The notes below the pieces were generated by a model. The model did no database searches. It was not told where the DNA came from and saw only the letters and a list, made by a program, of their open reading frames with translations. Of a stretch of 64,000 bases of DNA, positions 46,102 to 55,415 are shown one piece after another (the first letter of the stretch is position 1; each line of letters begins with the position of its first letter). Made by a program: the position numbers and the translations under genes. Origin of the DNA: Parabacteroides timonensis. GTDB taxonomy: Bacteria > Bacteroidota > Bacteroidia > Bacteroidales > Tannerellaceae. The stretch spans positions 1,741,576 through 1,805,575 of the forward strand of contig NZ_LT669940.1 of assembly GCF_900128505.1 (NCBI RefSeq), in the 5' to 3' direction.

Positions 46102-47265
46102 TTATTTAAGGCCTGTCAAGCTGGAAAGGTCACGCACAACCGTCATATCCATAATATTACTATATATTTCTGTTGTTCGTACGCTTTTATGCCCCAGAAG
46201 TTTCTGCACAGTTGTTATATTTGCTCCATTATATAACAATAATGTAGCATTCGTATGTCTAGCTGTGTGGAATGAAACCTTCTTATCTATATTAGCCATC
46301 TTACAAAGTCTGCGGATCTGCTTGTTTACATTCGAATTGGAAGAAGCCGGCATATCAAACAAAGTCCACGGACTGTTCTTGTATCGATCATAGATGGGCA
46401 ACGCTTTCCCGTCAAACAGTAAAAACAAAGGTAAACGTACATTCACATCTGTTTTAACAGAAGAATAGATCAACCATATTTTATCGTCAATACAAAGAAA
46501 ATTATCTCTTGTTATACTCACTATATCCGAAAAACGGAGTCCGGTATAACAACTAAACAGAAACATATCCAAAGTCCGCTGAAGCGTACGCCGCCCTTTC
46601 AGGTTAAGACTCTCCAGTTGCCCCAGTTCTTCCGGAGTAAGATGAGATCTTTTACTTTCCATATATTTGATCTTGTATTTACGGAAAGGGTACCGATGCA
46701 AATCGAATAAATCTTTATTGATCGCCAGATTGATATAACGTTTCAGATGTTTCATATGTTTGGCGATCGTATTCCGATGGTACTTATTTTCCAATAGATA
46801 GTGCTCGAAATCGCAAAGAAAATTATAACTTAAGTCGTTAAAACTAACTTCTGCCTGGTAAGATGAAAGAACCTGCAATGTTGAAAAATGATTTTTCATC
46901 GTTGACGGTTTCAGATTACTCTGTTTAATCTCATTTAGCATAAACAGAGAAAAAGAAGTCTGACCAGTCTCAGGTTTCTCTTTCAGATCATTCAAAGAAA
47001 ATTCCTTGCCACTATGGACTACTTCAAGTTCCAGTTGTTCCAATTCCGCAATAAAATTAGACAGATACTGATTCAGAGACTCCATATTCGGATGATTCTT
47101 TACAGCTTTTCTCTTTGCGTCCCACTGATAAGGCTTAATATAAACCTTTGTTGAAAAATACTTCTTCTGCTTGTTCAGATAGGCCTCTACCTGAATCAAA
47201 GCTTTCCCTTCTGAGTTTAACAGTTTCTTACGGTTAAACACCAAGTTGTAAATTACTTTTTCCAT
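46102..47265 (-). CDS. Tyrosine recombinase, candidate SusC/SusD invertase
   Basis: A 387-residue site-specific recombinase. It has an arm-type DNA-binding N-terminus (1-60), a SAM-like core-binding domain (about 105-190) and the catalytic domain with all active residues visible: Arg244 (TGLRFSDI), Lys271, His333-x-x-Arg336 (FHTARH), His359 (LLGHKS) and Tyr368 (EIYSNI). The ATG at 47265 gives the usual MEKVIYNLVFNRKK start; the frame runs on to 47334. It stands alone on the left edge of the three SusC/SusD cassettes, as recombinases of phase-variable loci in Bacteroides do. No tRNA or att-type repeat was found beside it, and no phage genes, so a role as a local DNA invertase is more likely than as an integrase. 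Confidence 0.93.
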   Translation of the reverse strand: MEKVIYNLVFNRKKLLNSEGKALIQVEAYLNKQKKYFSTKVYIKPYQWDAKRKAVKNHPNMESLNQYLSNFIAELEQLELEVVHSGKEFSLNDLKEKPETGQTSFSLFMLNEIKQSNLKPSTMKNHFSTLQVLSSYQAEVSFNDLSYNFLCDFEHYLLENKYHRNTIAKHMKHLKRYINLAINKDLFDLHRYPFRKYKIKYMESKRSHLTPEELGQLESLNLKGRRTLQRTLDMFLFSCYTGLRFSDIVSITRDNFLCIDDKIWLIYSSVKTDVNVRLPLFLLFDGKALPIYDRYKNSPWTLFDMPASSNSNVNKQIRRLCKMANIDKKVSFHTARHTNATLLLYNGANITTVQKLLGHKSVRTTEIYSNIMDMTVVRDLSSLTGLK

Positions 47266-47665
47266 GATATATATTTTATTTTCTGAATGAAACACGAAGG
47301 AACGATAATAAGTTCTTTCTTTCGTATAAGACAAACTAAAAGTTTGTTATCACATATTTACCGGAGTTCCGACAAAATTAGGCATAATGCTCCGACCTAC
47401 CTTAAAAAACAACCGATTCTGATGCTGCTGCTCTTCTTTTCGGTTACAAAGATAAAAGAGACTTACCAATCATAAAAAACAAAAAACAAGAAGAGACTAC
47501 CCAAAAAGGAAACTAAAATTCACAAAAAACGTAATTGGTTCAGAAAGTGAAACATAGAGAAATTATTTTTTTATTGATAGAAAGAAAAAAATATAGAAAG
47601 TGCTCTTTACAGACAGACGAAATCAGAATCAAACTAACACTATTGTAGCCGATTCCCTAAAATAT
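47266..47665. other. Intergenic region upstream of the recombinase
   Basis: About 400 bases, AT-rich, with no convincing gene. A small plus-strand open frame (47287-47475) has no recognisable motif and I left it out. A minus-strand TATCTTTG element at 47447-47454 could be a promoter for the recombinase, giving a leader of about 180 bases. Confidence 0.4.
47447..47454 (-). promoter_or_regulatory. -7 element for the recombinase gene
   Basis: TATCTTTG on the minus strand; a TTTG at 47480-47483 is the nearest -33 candidate, but the spacing (25) is longer than usual. Confidence 0.35.
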
Positions 47666-47705
47666 AAATACCCGATAAAGATCAACTGGACCTTATCGGG
47701 TATTT
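47666..47705. terminator. Terminator at the end of cassette 1
   Basis: Perfect 13-bp stem AAATACCCGATAA / TTATCGGGTATTT (47666-47678 and 47693-47705). It lies about 120 bases past the SusD stop of cassette 1 and has A/T-rich flanks on both sides. Confidence 0.9.
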
Positions 47706-47822
47706 ATTTATCTATCCATACCCCAGATACATAAAACTTCACTGGGTAAGATTGTACTGAATTTATTAGGTGAAAACTTAATGTTCACCCTCTTCTATAT
47801 AAAACTATAATACATATCTATA

Positions 47823-49403
47823 TTATACTGTAGGATTCGGTGCCGCCGGATTATTATCGGCATCCGAAATACTTCCATTAGACTCAATTTCGCCCTGAGG
47901 AATACGATAGATCATAATCTGAGATTCCGGCTCCAATCTGTATTGAATAACAGGTTCGTAGTTCGTACCTTTACGATCGATCGGTTTTTTCAGACGCAAG
48001 ATATCGAACAAGGCAAAACCTTCACCCCAAAGTTCCACACGACGCTGCATCCAGATTTCATCCTGCATTTCCTGAGCCGAAGTAGCCTTACAGGTATAAG
48101 ACGGATCACGATAAGTCTGCACAAAACTCTCCAACGTTGATTTAGCCTGCGACAAGTTTCCGCTCATAGCCTCACCTTCCGCCTTGATGTAAATCATTTC
48201 TTCTACACGCATCAGAGGCCAGTCCTGAGAGTTTGTTGTATTAGCCATTACATCCTGGTAAGGGCCGAACTTCACATTTACATAAGGAGTCAGACCAAAA
48301 TAATCGATGACAGACTCTCCTCCGACAGTCGCATTCGCAACTAATGCGGAAGTTGTATCCGGAGAGATAAACCACTGTTTGCGGATATCGGTATCAGAGA
48401 TCTGGTTGTACAATTTGTCAGTAATATAACGCCAGGCACCGACTAAAGTCGTATATCCGTTGCCGGTTAACGAACTCAAGTGAGAAGGCCAGTTAATAAT
48501 ACCCGTAGTTACCACATCGTTATCCGGAGAAATCAAAACTCCCCACAACCAGGAACTAGCTGCTGCTGAGTTGAATGTCGGTTTCGAAACCTCAGCCAAT
48601 GTTTGAGGACTACCGCCGGCAATTGCTTTTTCTGCATCTTTAGCTGCATCCGCCCATTTTTGCATCACCAAATTAGCACGAGCGCGTAGACCGTAAGCTA
48701 CAGCTTCGTCAATCTGGTCTTTGTTCGTACCATTATCATTACCTGCCAGTAATTCGATCGCCTGATTCAAGTCGCTCATGATCTGGTCATAAACCTGCTG
48801 AACAGTAGCACGCGGATTATTCTGCAGCTCTTCTTCCGTCATTTTTTCAGTAACGATCGGCACACAAGGTTCATTTTCATGCCCTGCGTATGTAAACTGA
48901 TAAGTCTGAGCCAGATTCAGATAATCGTAAGCACGTGCAGCAAACGCCTGTCCGCGATAAACCTTCATAGAAGCATCGTCGGAACCTTCCGTCAATGTCA
49001 ATACATTGTTGGCAGCCTTCATGTGGTTATAGAATATTTTCCAGATCAATTCATCGGTTGTACTGGTATAAACACGGTCGGAATAATTCTGGGCACCGTT
49101 AAACCAGTTATATCCGGTTGTCGTCGACGGCATATCCTGACCGCTTTGCTCATAGAGCATAGCAATCGCAGGTACACCATAATCATTATGATAAGTTGTA
49201 GCATCATCGGAAATCGTCCCGTACATATTCAACTGAGCAGCCATCGCATTTACTTCTGCTGTAATCAAATTCGGTCTTTTATCGATAACGTCTTCTTTTT
49301 GGTCTCCAGCAACATACTGGCCTTCCGGAAACTTATCCAAATCGCAAGAGGCCAACGTCAAAGCGGCACTTGCAAACATTATATATTTACTTGTTAACTT
49401 CAT
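47823..49403 (-). CDS. SusD/RagB-family lipoprotein, cassette 1
   Basis: A 526-residue SusD-like lipoprotein with lipobox TLASC (Cys20). Typical blocks: YRGQAFAARAYDYLNLAQTYQFTY, AVAYGLRARANLVMQKW, MRVEEMIYIKAEGEAMSGN and VELWGEGFALFDILRLKKP. It is complete and follows the truncated SusC of cassette 1 by 20 bases. If that SusC is not expressed, this gene is probably silent too until recombination supplies a promoter from upstream. Confidence 0.93.
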   Translation of the reverse strand: MKLTSKYIMFASAALTLASCDLDKFPEGQYVAGDQKEDVIDKRPNLITAEVNAMAAQLNMYGTISDDATTYHNDYGVPAIAMLYEQSGQDMPSTTTGYNWFNGAQNYSDRVYTSTTDELIWKIFYNHMKAANNVLTLTEGSDDASMKVYRGQAFAARAYDYLNLAQTYQFTYAGHENEPCVPIVTEKMTEEELQNNPRATVQQVYDQIMSDLNQAIELLAGNDNGTNKDQIDEAVAYGLRARANLVMQKWADAAKDAEKAIAGGSPQTLAEVSKPTFNSAAASSWLWGVLISPDNDVVTTGIINWPSHLSSLTGNGYTTLVGAWRYITDKLYNQISDTDIRKQWFISPDTTSALVANATVGGESVIDYFGLTPYVNVKFGPYQDVMANTTNSQDWPLMRVEEMIYIKAEGEAMSGNLSQAKSTLESFVQTYRDPSYTCKATSAQEMQDEIWMQRRVELWGEGFALFDILRLKKPIDRKGTNYEPVIQYRLEPESQIMIYRIPQGEIESNGSISDADNNPAAPNPTV

Positions 49404-49423
49404 ATTAAATGCTATTTAACGAA

Positions 49424-52375
49424 TTAGAAATTTAAAGAAACACCGCCGGAAATTGTACGGATCGGCGAATAAACGTTTTCCACTTCATCATAATCCTGAC
49501 GAGGATCCAAACCTTTACGAGCTGTCCACAATGCAACGTTATCAGCTACAAAATACAAACGGACCCCTTCGATCTGTAATTTGCGCGTCCAGGATTTCGG
49601 CAGGGTATAACCGAATGTAATATTTTGCAAACTCAGATAATCGGAACTTGTCAACCAACGATCCTGTGTTATAGTATTTGTATACCGCTGGTCCTGTACA
49701 TTCAAACGAGGAATATCCGTATTCTTATTTTCCGGAGTCCAGGCTCTCAATATATCTTCATGCCAGGCATCGCCTATTGCTTGTGAACTCATCAGCTGCG
49801 CATACGTGTTATCCATGATGCGTCCGCCCAATTGATAAGCAAAAGTGATCGAGAAGTCAAAACCGTAAGCTGTCAGACTGGTACCGAATCCACCATAAAC
49901 CTTCGGGAGAATATCGCCCGATGCAAAACGATTGGAAGAAGCCACCGAATAAGTAGTAGTCGTTGTCTTACCATTTTCATCCGGTTTCAGTAAAGCCCAT
50001 GAGGGAGCGCCGGTTTCAGGATCCGGACCTACATATTTCGGTAAATACTTTTGGTACATAGATTCGCCTTCCCGATAAATACGGGAACCGTCGATCAGTT
50101 GTCCGTTCAACTCAGGAGCCAGTTTCAATACTTTATTTTTGAAATGAGTTAGGTTCAAATCCACATTCCAGGTCCAGTCTTTAGTATTGATGATGTTTGA
50201 ATGCAAATCCAATTCTACACCCCGATTTACCATCGAACCGACATTCTCAGGATAGCGTGAATAACCCATTGAAGGAGCAACCGGCTTAAAATAAAGCATG
50301 TCTGTTGTTTTACGAGAGAAGTATTCGGCAGAACCGCTCAACTTACCACCCCAGAAAGTAAAATCGAATCCGGTATTGAAACTATGAGAGGTTTCCCAGG
50401 TGATATCTTTGTTTCCTTTATAATATAATGATGTAGAAAAATCACCATTGCTGTTCGCCAATGAATACTGGTCCTGATAAGGATAGTAATTACGAGTTAA
50501 ACCGCCTTGATACATCAGATTATCATTTCCCTGAAGACCGTAGCTAATCTTGAACTTCAACATATCAATCCAACTCTGGTCGGCCAGGAAGGCTTCCTTG
50601 TTTATCAACCAACCGGCACCGACAGACCAGAAGTTACCCCAACGGTTATCCGGATCGAAAGCCGAAGAACCATCACGGCGGAAAGAAGCTGAACCGAAAT
50701 ATTTACCGTCATAATCGTACTGAACACGGAAAAGCCAACCTTCTGTCGCATAGTTTCTGGAATAACCGCTATTATTCTGGTTCAAAATACCATTGTTTAG
50801 TTCCGGCATATCCGGATTGTACAGCTTTTCACGGCTACCATACAAATAAGAATACTGGTAATTATAGTTTTCATGACCAGCCAGTACGTCCAGGTTATGA
50901 ACCTCATTGAACGTCTTATTATAGGTCAGCAAATATTGCTGGTTCGTACTGAATGTACGCCGGGCCTCAGTACTGATAATACCTCCCACACCACTCGCTT
51001 CAGAATACTGTCCATAATATGGATTCACCAGGTTTCTCATCCGCACATTGTTTGCATCCACACCGATATTGATATTTGCTTTGATACCATCCCAAATATC
51101 GATTTCCGCAAACCATTTACCACTCAGCACATCACCGGCATAATTTCTCTTATCCAACATATAACTTGCTAACGGATTCGCATTCGGGATAACACCCTCA
51201 CGAGAAAAATTCGTATCCGATCCGTAATCATATCTCTTGAAACCACGATCGTCGTACATAATATTGCCGGAAGCATCACGAACATACATAGGATAGATAG
51301 CTCCCATGATATTAGCTGAATAAAAAGCATTTCCATTTGAAGTACTACCTTCCGTATCTTGTTCACGGCTATCATAATGGGCAAATGACATATTTCCACC
51401 TAATTTCAACCAAGGCTTAACTTGATAATCAGCTTTTAAACGAGCAGAATAGCGCTTAAAGCCTGAGTTCGGAACAATTCCCTGGTCATTCAAATAGCCA
51501 GCTGACATATAATAGCTCATTTTGTCTGTTGCACCGCTTACATTCAAGTTGTATTCCTGACGGGCATTGTTTTCAAACAGTTCATCTGTCCAATTGTCAG
51601 GCGAATAATAATATGTACCGTCATTATAGCCTAATGTTGCATTCGGATTCAATTTTCCATCCATGCCGACCAATTGTTCACCGTTAGGAACAGTAAAGAC
51701 CTGATATCCCAGATACTTACTTGAAAGCATTTGCTGATTGGCAAATGCATTGGCTGTTGCCAGATCACCAGCCGCAGTATACCCTTTTAAATCACCGTTA
51801 TAAATAGCAGAATAAGCTAATTCATAAAATTTACCCGGATCAGTAACAACCTTATAAGAAGGAATACCACGTTTGTTTACACCCCACTTAGCATCAAAAT
51901 TAATGCGGGCTTCACCGGTCTTTCCCTTTTTTGTTGTAACCAAAATAACTCCGTTAGCACCTCTGGCACCATACAAAGCATTTGAAGCTGCATCTTTCAA
52001 TACAGTCATCGACTCAATATCAGAAGTACTGATTGCAGAGATTTCGCCATCATAAGGAACACCATCTACTACATATAACGGCTTGTTGCTGGCAGAAATA
52101 GAACCGATACCACGAATACGGACTTCTGCATCTTTACCCGGCTGACCGGTGTTACTTGTTATTTGCACACCAGCAACCTGACCAGCCAAAGCATTCGTCA
52201 AATTAGCAGCTTGGCGGGCTGCTATCTTCTCCGTTTTAATCGTTGCAGCAGAGCCAGTAAATGCACTTTTCTTGGCTGTACCATAAGCCACAACCATTAC
52301 CTCATCAATCATCTGGCTATCAGACTCCAACAAAATATTCAACTTTGATTTAACAGAAACCTCTTGGCTTTTCAT
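49424..52375 (-). CDS. SusC/RagA receptor lacking its N-terminus, cassette 1 (silent form)
   Basis: A 983-residue frame that begins in the middle of the carboxypeptidase-regulatory-like domain (VGMKSQEVSVKS). It continues normally with DEVMVVAYGTAKKSAFTGS, the plug (LYVVDGVPYDG, NALYGARGANGVILVTTKKG) and a full beta barrel. Signal peptide and most of the first domain are missing. Reading upstream, sense coding continues for 14 codons (KHSSAKTLVISYVG) to a stop at 52418-52420, exactly where similarity to the other truncated SusC ends. No promoter is seen in front. This is not a random decay product: the rest is intact. It looks like a silent cassette awaiting an N-terminus by recombination. 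Confidence 0.92.
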   Translation of the reverse strand: MKSQEVSVKSKLNILLESDSQMIDEVMVVAYGTAKKSAFTGSAATIKTEKIAARQAANLTNALAGQVAGVQITSNTGQPGKDAEVRIRGIGSISASNKPLYVVDGVPYDGEISAISTSDIESMTVLKDAASNALYGARGANGVILVTTKKGKTGEARINFDAKWGVNKRGIPSYKVVTDPGKFYELAYSAIYNGDLKGYTAAGDLATANAFANQQMLSSKYLGYQVFTVPNGEQLVGMDGKLNPNATLGYNDGTYYYSPDNWTDELFENNARQEYNLNVSGATDKMSYYMSAGYLNDQGIVPNSGFKRYSARLKADYQVKPWLKLGGNMSFAHYDSREQDTEGSTSNGNAFYSANIMGAIYPMYVRDASGNIMYDDRGFKRYDYGSDTNFSREGVIPNANPLASYMLDKRNYAGDVLSGKWFAEIDIWDGIKANINIGVDANNVRMRNLVNPYYGQYSEASGVGGIISTEARRTFSTNQQYLLTYNKTFNEVHNLDVLAGHENYNYQYSYLYGSREKLYNPDMPELNNGILNQNNSGYSRNYATEGWLFRVQYDYDGKYFGSASFRRDGSSAFDPDNRWGNFWSVGAGWLINKEAFLADQSWIDMLKFKISYGLQGNDNLMYQGGLTRNYYPYQDQYSLANSNGDFSTSLYYKGNKDITWETSHSFNTGFDFTFWGGKLSGSAEYFSRKTTDMLYFKPVAPSMGYSRYPENVGSMVNRGVELDLHSNIINTKDWTWNVDLNLTHFKNKVLKLAPELNGQLIDGSRIYREGESMYQKYLPKYVGPDPETGAPSWALLKPDENGKTTTTTYSVASSNRFASGDILPKVYGGFGTSLTAYGFDFSITFAYQLGGRIMDNTYAQLMSSQAIGDAWHEDILRAWTPENKNTDIPRLNVQDQRYTNTITQDRWLTSSDYLSLQNITFGYTLPKSWTRKLQIEGVRLYFVADNVALWTARKGLDPRQDYDEVENVYSPIRTISGGVSLNF

Positions 52376-52417
52376 ACCTACGTATGAAATTACCAGAGTC
52401 TTTGCAGAACTATGTTT
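52373..52417 (-). repeat. Recombination-site candidate A (45 bp)
   Basis: This 45-bp segment is identical at 43 positions to 58224-58268; the two differences are T/C changes at 52391 and 52413. It encodes SSAKTLVISYVGM at the truncation point of SusC and contains the palindrome-like CATACCTACGTATG (5-bp arms, 4-base centre). To its right, outside the gene, the two copies share nothing; to its left, identity drops to that expected for related proteins. Confidence 0.8.
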
Positions 52418-52566
52418 TTACACAATGCGCTGATAACCAATATTATACATTGAAAAAAGAAATATATATCACTTAATAATACAATATTCAATTTGACTTT
52501 TGGCTTAAATTCATTTTCATTTATAAAGTTGATAATTAATAGATTAGCAATATTAGCAAATAAAAA

Positions 52567-52608
52567 GGTAAAAATTTGATATTCAATTTTTAATACCAAA
52601 TTTCTACC
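52567..52608 (-). terminator. Hairpin A between ATPase gene and truncated SusC
   Basis: Stem GGTAAAAATTTG / CAAATTTCTACC (52567-52578 and 52597-52608, one mismatch), about 50 bases after the ATPase stop. It starts 150 bases from recombination-site candidate A. The stem is related to that of the hairpin at 58420-58458. Confidence 0.6.
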
Positions 52609-52658
52609 TGAAAAATGAAATAATTAACATTTATTCGCCTGTAAGCAATATAGAAAAA

Positions 52659-53870
52659 CTATTTGAATTCTTGTAAAAACTTTCGTACTGGGATTTGTTT
52701 AATTCCTTCATACGAACTTCCTTCTAACTCATCCATCGTGATAACCATTTTAGGATAATTATCTTTTATAGCTAAAAGATTTCCAAATTCCCGTTGGTGT
52801 GATTTTGGATCCATTACCGAATACGCCACCTGAACATATATCTTTTCTCCGTCTTTTTCTCCAACAAAATCTATCTCTTTTTCTCCATCCCTCCCGACTG
52901 ACAAATCATATCCGTTGACCAAAAGGTGATGGCAAACAACATTTTCTAATACCTGCCCTATATCATTTGGTTTAAAAGGTCGAATCGCATGACGGATGCC
53001 CAAATCTTCAAAATAGTATTTTTCTCCTATCTGGAATTGTCGTTTCCCTTGAATATCAGAAGGACGTAGTCTTTTCACAAAATAAGCATTGTTAAGATAA
53101 GTCAGATACTCTAATATTGTTTTAGGAGGCAAATCGACACGCTGAGATTTAAGATATTCGCTTATTTTATTTGCAGAAAATAAATTTCCTATTGTATCAG
53201 CCAGATAGATGGTTAAGTCTTGCAATTGCCTGACATTTCTTATATTATATCTATTCACTACATCTTTCAGGATTATTGTATTATAAATACTTCTAAGATA
53301 ATCAGAAATCAACAGTTCATTGAATGGCAGATTAATTAAATAAGGTAATCCTCCAAATTTATAGAACTTAGTAAAAGCGTCCGAACTATCTTCTAGTTTA
53401 TGAAATTGCAAAAACTCATTGTAGGTGAGACTATATATTTTAAATTCAATGTAACGCCCGCTTAAATAGGTCGCTAATTCACCGGAGAGCATATTCGCAT
53501 TGCTGCCTGTACAATATATATCATAGTCACCTTTCGCAAAAAAATGTCGCAATGCTTTTTCAAAGTTGGTAATATCCTGTACTTCATCAATAAACAAGAA
53601 ACATTTATGAGCAGTCTTAGTATATTGCTCTGTCACATGGTTTATCAAATCAGAGTAATCTTTCAAATTATCAAATTCAAATAATTCCTTATTAATATAG
53701 ATCAAATCGGAGGATGGGTATAGTTCGCGTATATAGTCCATCAATTGGAAAATAAGAAAACTTTTACCAACACGCCGCTGACCAGTCAATACCTTGATCA
53801 TTTGTGTATTTATAAATGGCTTAATGCGGTCAAGATATAATTCTCTTTTATAAAACTCCGGTACTTTCAT
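52659..53870 (-). CDS. AAA ATPase with DUF4143 domain
   Basis: A 403-residue protein. AAA_14 ATPase domain first, with Walker A TGQRRVGKSFLIFQL and Walker B CFLFIDEVQDI; then a helical part; then DUF4143, which ends with KEIDFVGEKDGEKIYVQVAY, resembling a PD-(D/E)xK nuclease-like fold. Such ATPases are frequent in Bacteroidales, often solitary, with no settled function. It sits between SusD of cassette 2 and the truncated SusC of cassette 1, on the same strand. Its promoter region has two perfect 14-bp palindromes, suggesting it is controlled by a repressor or represses itself. Confidence 0.88.
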   Translation of the reverse strand: MKVPEFYKRELYLDRIKPFINTQMIKVLTGQRRVGKSFLIFQLMDYIRELYPSSDLIYINKELFEFDNLKDYSDLINHVTEQYTKTAHKCFLFIDEVQDITNFEKALRHFFAKGDYDIYCTGSNANMLSGELATYLSGRYIEFKIYSLTYNEFLQFHKLEDSSDAFTKFYKFGGLPYLINLPFNELLISDYLRSIYNTIILKDVVNRYNIRNVRQLQDLTIYLADTIGNLFSANKISEYLKSQRVDLPPKTILEYLTYLNNAYFVKRLRPSDIQGKRQFQIGEKYYFEDLGIRHAIRPFKPNDIGQVLENVVCHHLLVNGYDLSVGRDGEKEIDFVGEKDGEKIYVQVAYSVMDPKSHQREFGNLLAIKDNYPKMVITMDELEGSSYEGIKQIPVRKFLQEFK

Positions 53871-53876
53871 ATTTTA

Positions 53877-53930
53877 TTACTTATAAGTAAAACATTTATC
53901 AAAGATAATGTATTTATTTCTTATAAGAAA
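53877..53930 (-). promoter_or_regulatory. Promoter of the DUF4143 ATPase with paired palindromes
   Basis: TTACTTATAAGTAA (53877-53890) and TTTCTTATAAGAAA (53917-53930) are perfect 14-bp palindromes sharing CTTATAAG, 40 bases centre to centre. A minus-strand -7 element TATCTTTG lies between them at 53900-53907. The arrangement fits an operator pair around a promoter. Confidence 0.6.
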
Positions 53931-53962
53931 CAAGCTGTGGTTAAATTGCTCAATAACATTCA

Positions 53963-53999
53963 CAAAAAAGCCGCTCCTCAATGTGAAGTGAAGCGGCTC
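53963..53999 (-). terminator. Terminator at the end of cassette 2
   Basis: Stem AGCCGCT / AGCGGCT (53969-53975 and 53992-53998) followed on the minus strand by TTTTTTG, 26 bases past the SusD stop. Confidence 0.85.
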
Positions 54000-54024
54000 T
54001 TTATATTATCATCTATAATCTGGT

Positions 54025-55398
54025 TTAATAATTAGGGTTTTGTTGTAACTTTCCACCAGATACATTTATTTCAGTCATAGGCATAGGAAGAATCGTACGA
54101 TAATCATCTGCCTTAATTTCTCCTGCAAACTTATTATTTACCGATTTTCCATTTCTCCAATAATCCCAGGCCGTATGCCCTTCTGTAAACAACTCAAGGC
54201 GTCTTTCCATTAATATATCATCTAATGTCACGGAGGTCACATCAGTATAATCAGTTATACGATTCTTACGGAGAGTGTTAATATATTGAGCAGCTTCTCC
54301 CGCATTACCTTCTTTCAATGCACATTCTGCAGCAATCAGATAAACTTCAGATAAACGGATCACTTTTGGGTTATTCACATAGATTTGTCCGTCACGTCCT
54401 TTATACTTTTGTGGATAGAATCCTGTATAACCATTATCAGACTCTTCTGCAATAAGCTGTGTTCTAATATCATTAGGACGAGCATCGAATTCGGCTTTAA
54501 AACTTTCTGTAAATGCACATTCTCCATAACCCTTTGCATGTGTATAATAACCTATAGAATTACGTTGGGCATTATAAATGGAAGTCGTTAGTATTTCAAA
54601 CATAACTTCATTTGTCCCTTCTTTATCCCATACAGAAAGATATTCATCTATAGAGTAAAGTTTATAAGGAGAAGACGCTATTATTTCCTTACAATCATTC
54701 AATGCCTCAGCATATTTACCCAGATACAAATAAGCACGTGCACGAATACCTAAAGCAGCCCAATAATTTATATGTCCTTGCGCTTTATCCTTTGTCAGCA
54801 TAGGAAGTGCTTTATTCAAATCACTGATTATAAAATCGTAGGTAGCTTGTAATGTTGCTCTTTCACCAATATAATTGGTCTCAAAAACATTATCAGACAA
54901 TACGATTCCCAAGCCATTCATATCTCCCGAAGTCGGTAACTTAGCAAATAGTCGTGCCAGGTCAAAATGATATAAAGCACGCATTGCGTACAATTCCCCT
55001 TGAAGGTTAGCAATATCTCCTTCTAAATTCTCGGAAGCAGCTAAAACGCTGTTAATTCTAGCCAGAGACACATAGAATACTTTATAAAAACTGAATACCA
55101 AAGAGTGGTTTTTATCCAGTTGATAACGGTACATAGGACCAGCATGATTCACATCAGAGATTGACTGAAAATCGCTTCCACGCAAATCTGCGAATAAAGA
55201 GAAATCGCCACCGTAAGATCCTACTTCCGTGGCCTGATCTGCATAAATACCATTTACGGCATTCTGTAAATCATCTACTGAAGTAATCGCTTCATCTACC
55301 GGTAAGCTTGTTCCTGGAGTTTTTTCCAGCACATCGTTACAAGCTGCGGTCAACAGCATAAATGCTAAACTAACCAAATATATTTTTTTCATATTCAT
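54025..55398 (-). CDS. SusD/RagB-family lipoprotein, cassette 2
   Basis: A 457-residue, rather short SusD-like lipoprotein with lipobox LLTAAC (Cys20). Recognisable parts: NDVLEKTPGTSLPVDEAITS, GELYAMRALYHFDLARLFAKLP, AALGIRARAYLYLGKYAEAL, IRLSEVYLIAAECALKEGN and ERRLELFTEGHTAWDYWRNGK. It is complete and begins 17 bases after the truncated SusC of cassette 2. It is only distantly similar to the SusD of cassette 1, so the cassettes probably bind different ligands. Confidence 0.93.
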   Translation of the reverse strand: MNMKKIYLVSLAFMLLTAACNDVLEKTPGTSLPVDEAITSVDDLQNAVNGIYADQATEVGSYGGDFSLFADLRGSDFQSISDVNHAGPMYRYQLDKNHSLVFSFYKVFYVSLARINSVLAASENLEGDIANLQGELYAMRALYHFDLARLFAKLPTSGDMNGLGIVLSDNVFETNYIGERATLQATYDFIISDLNKALPMLTKDKAQGHINYWAALGIRARAYLYLGKYAEALNDCKEIIASSPYKLYSIDEYLSVWDKEGTNEVMFEILTTSIYNAQRNSIGYYTHAKGYGECAFTESFKAEFDARPNDIRTQLIAEESDNGYTGFYPQKYKGRDGQIYVNNPKVIRLSEVYLIAAECALKEGNAGEAAQYINTLRKNRITDYTDVTSVTLDDILMERRLELFTEGHTAWDYWRNGKSVNNKFAGEIKADDYRTILPMPMTEINVSGGKLQQNPNY

Positions 55399-55415
55399 TA
55401 TCTGTTTTACTTAGA

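Noticed and set aside
47287..47475. Plus-strand open frame of 62 codons before the recombinase
   Set aside because: No motif, no ribosome site, lies in the probable leader region of the recombinase.
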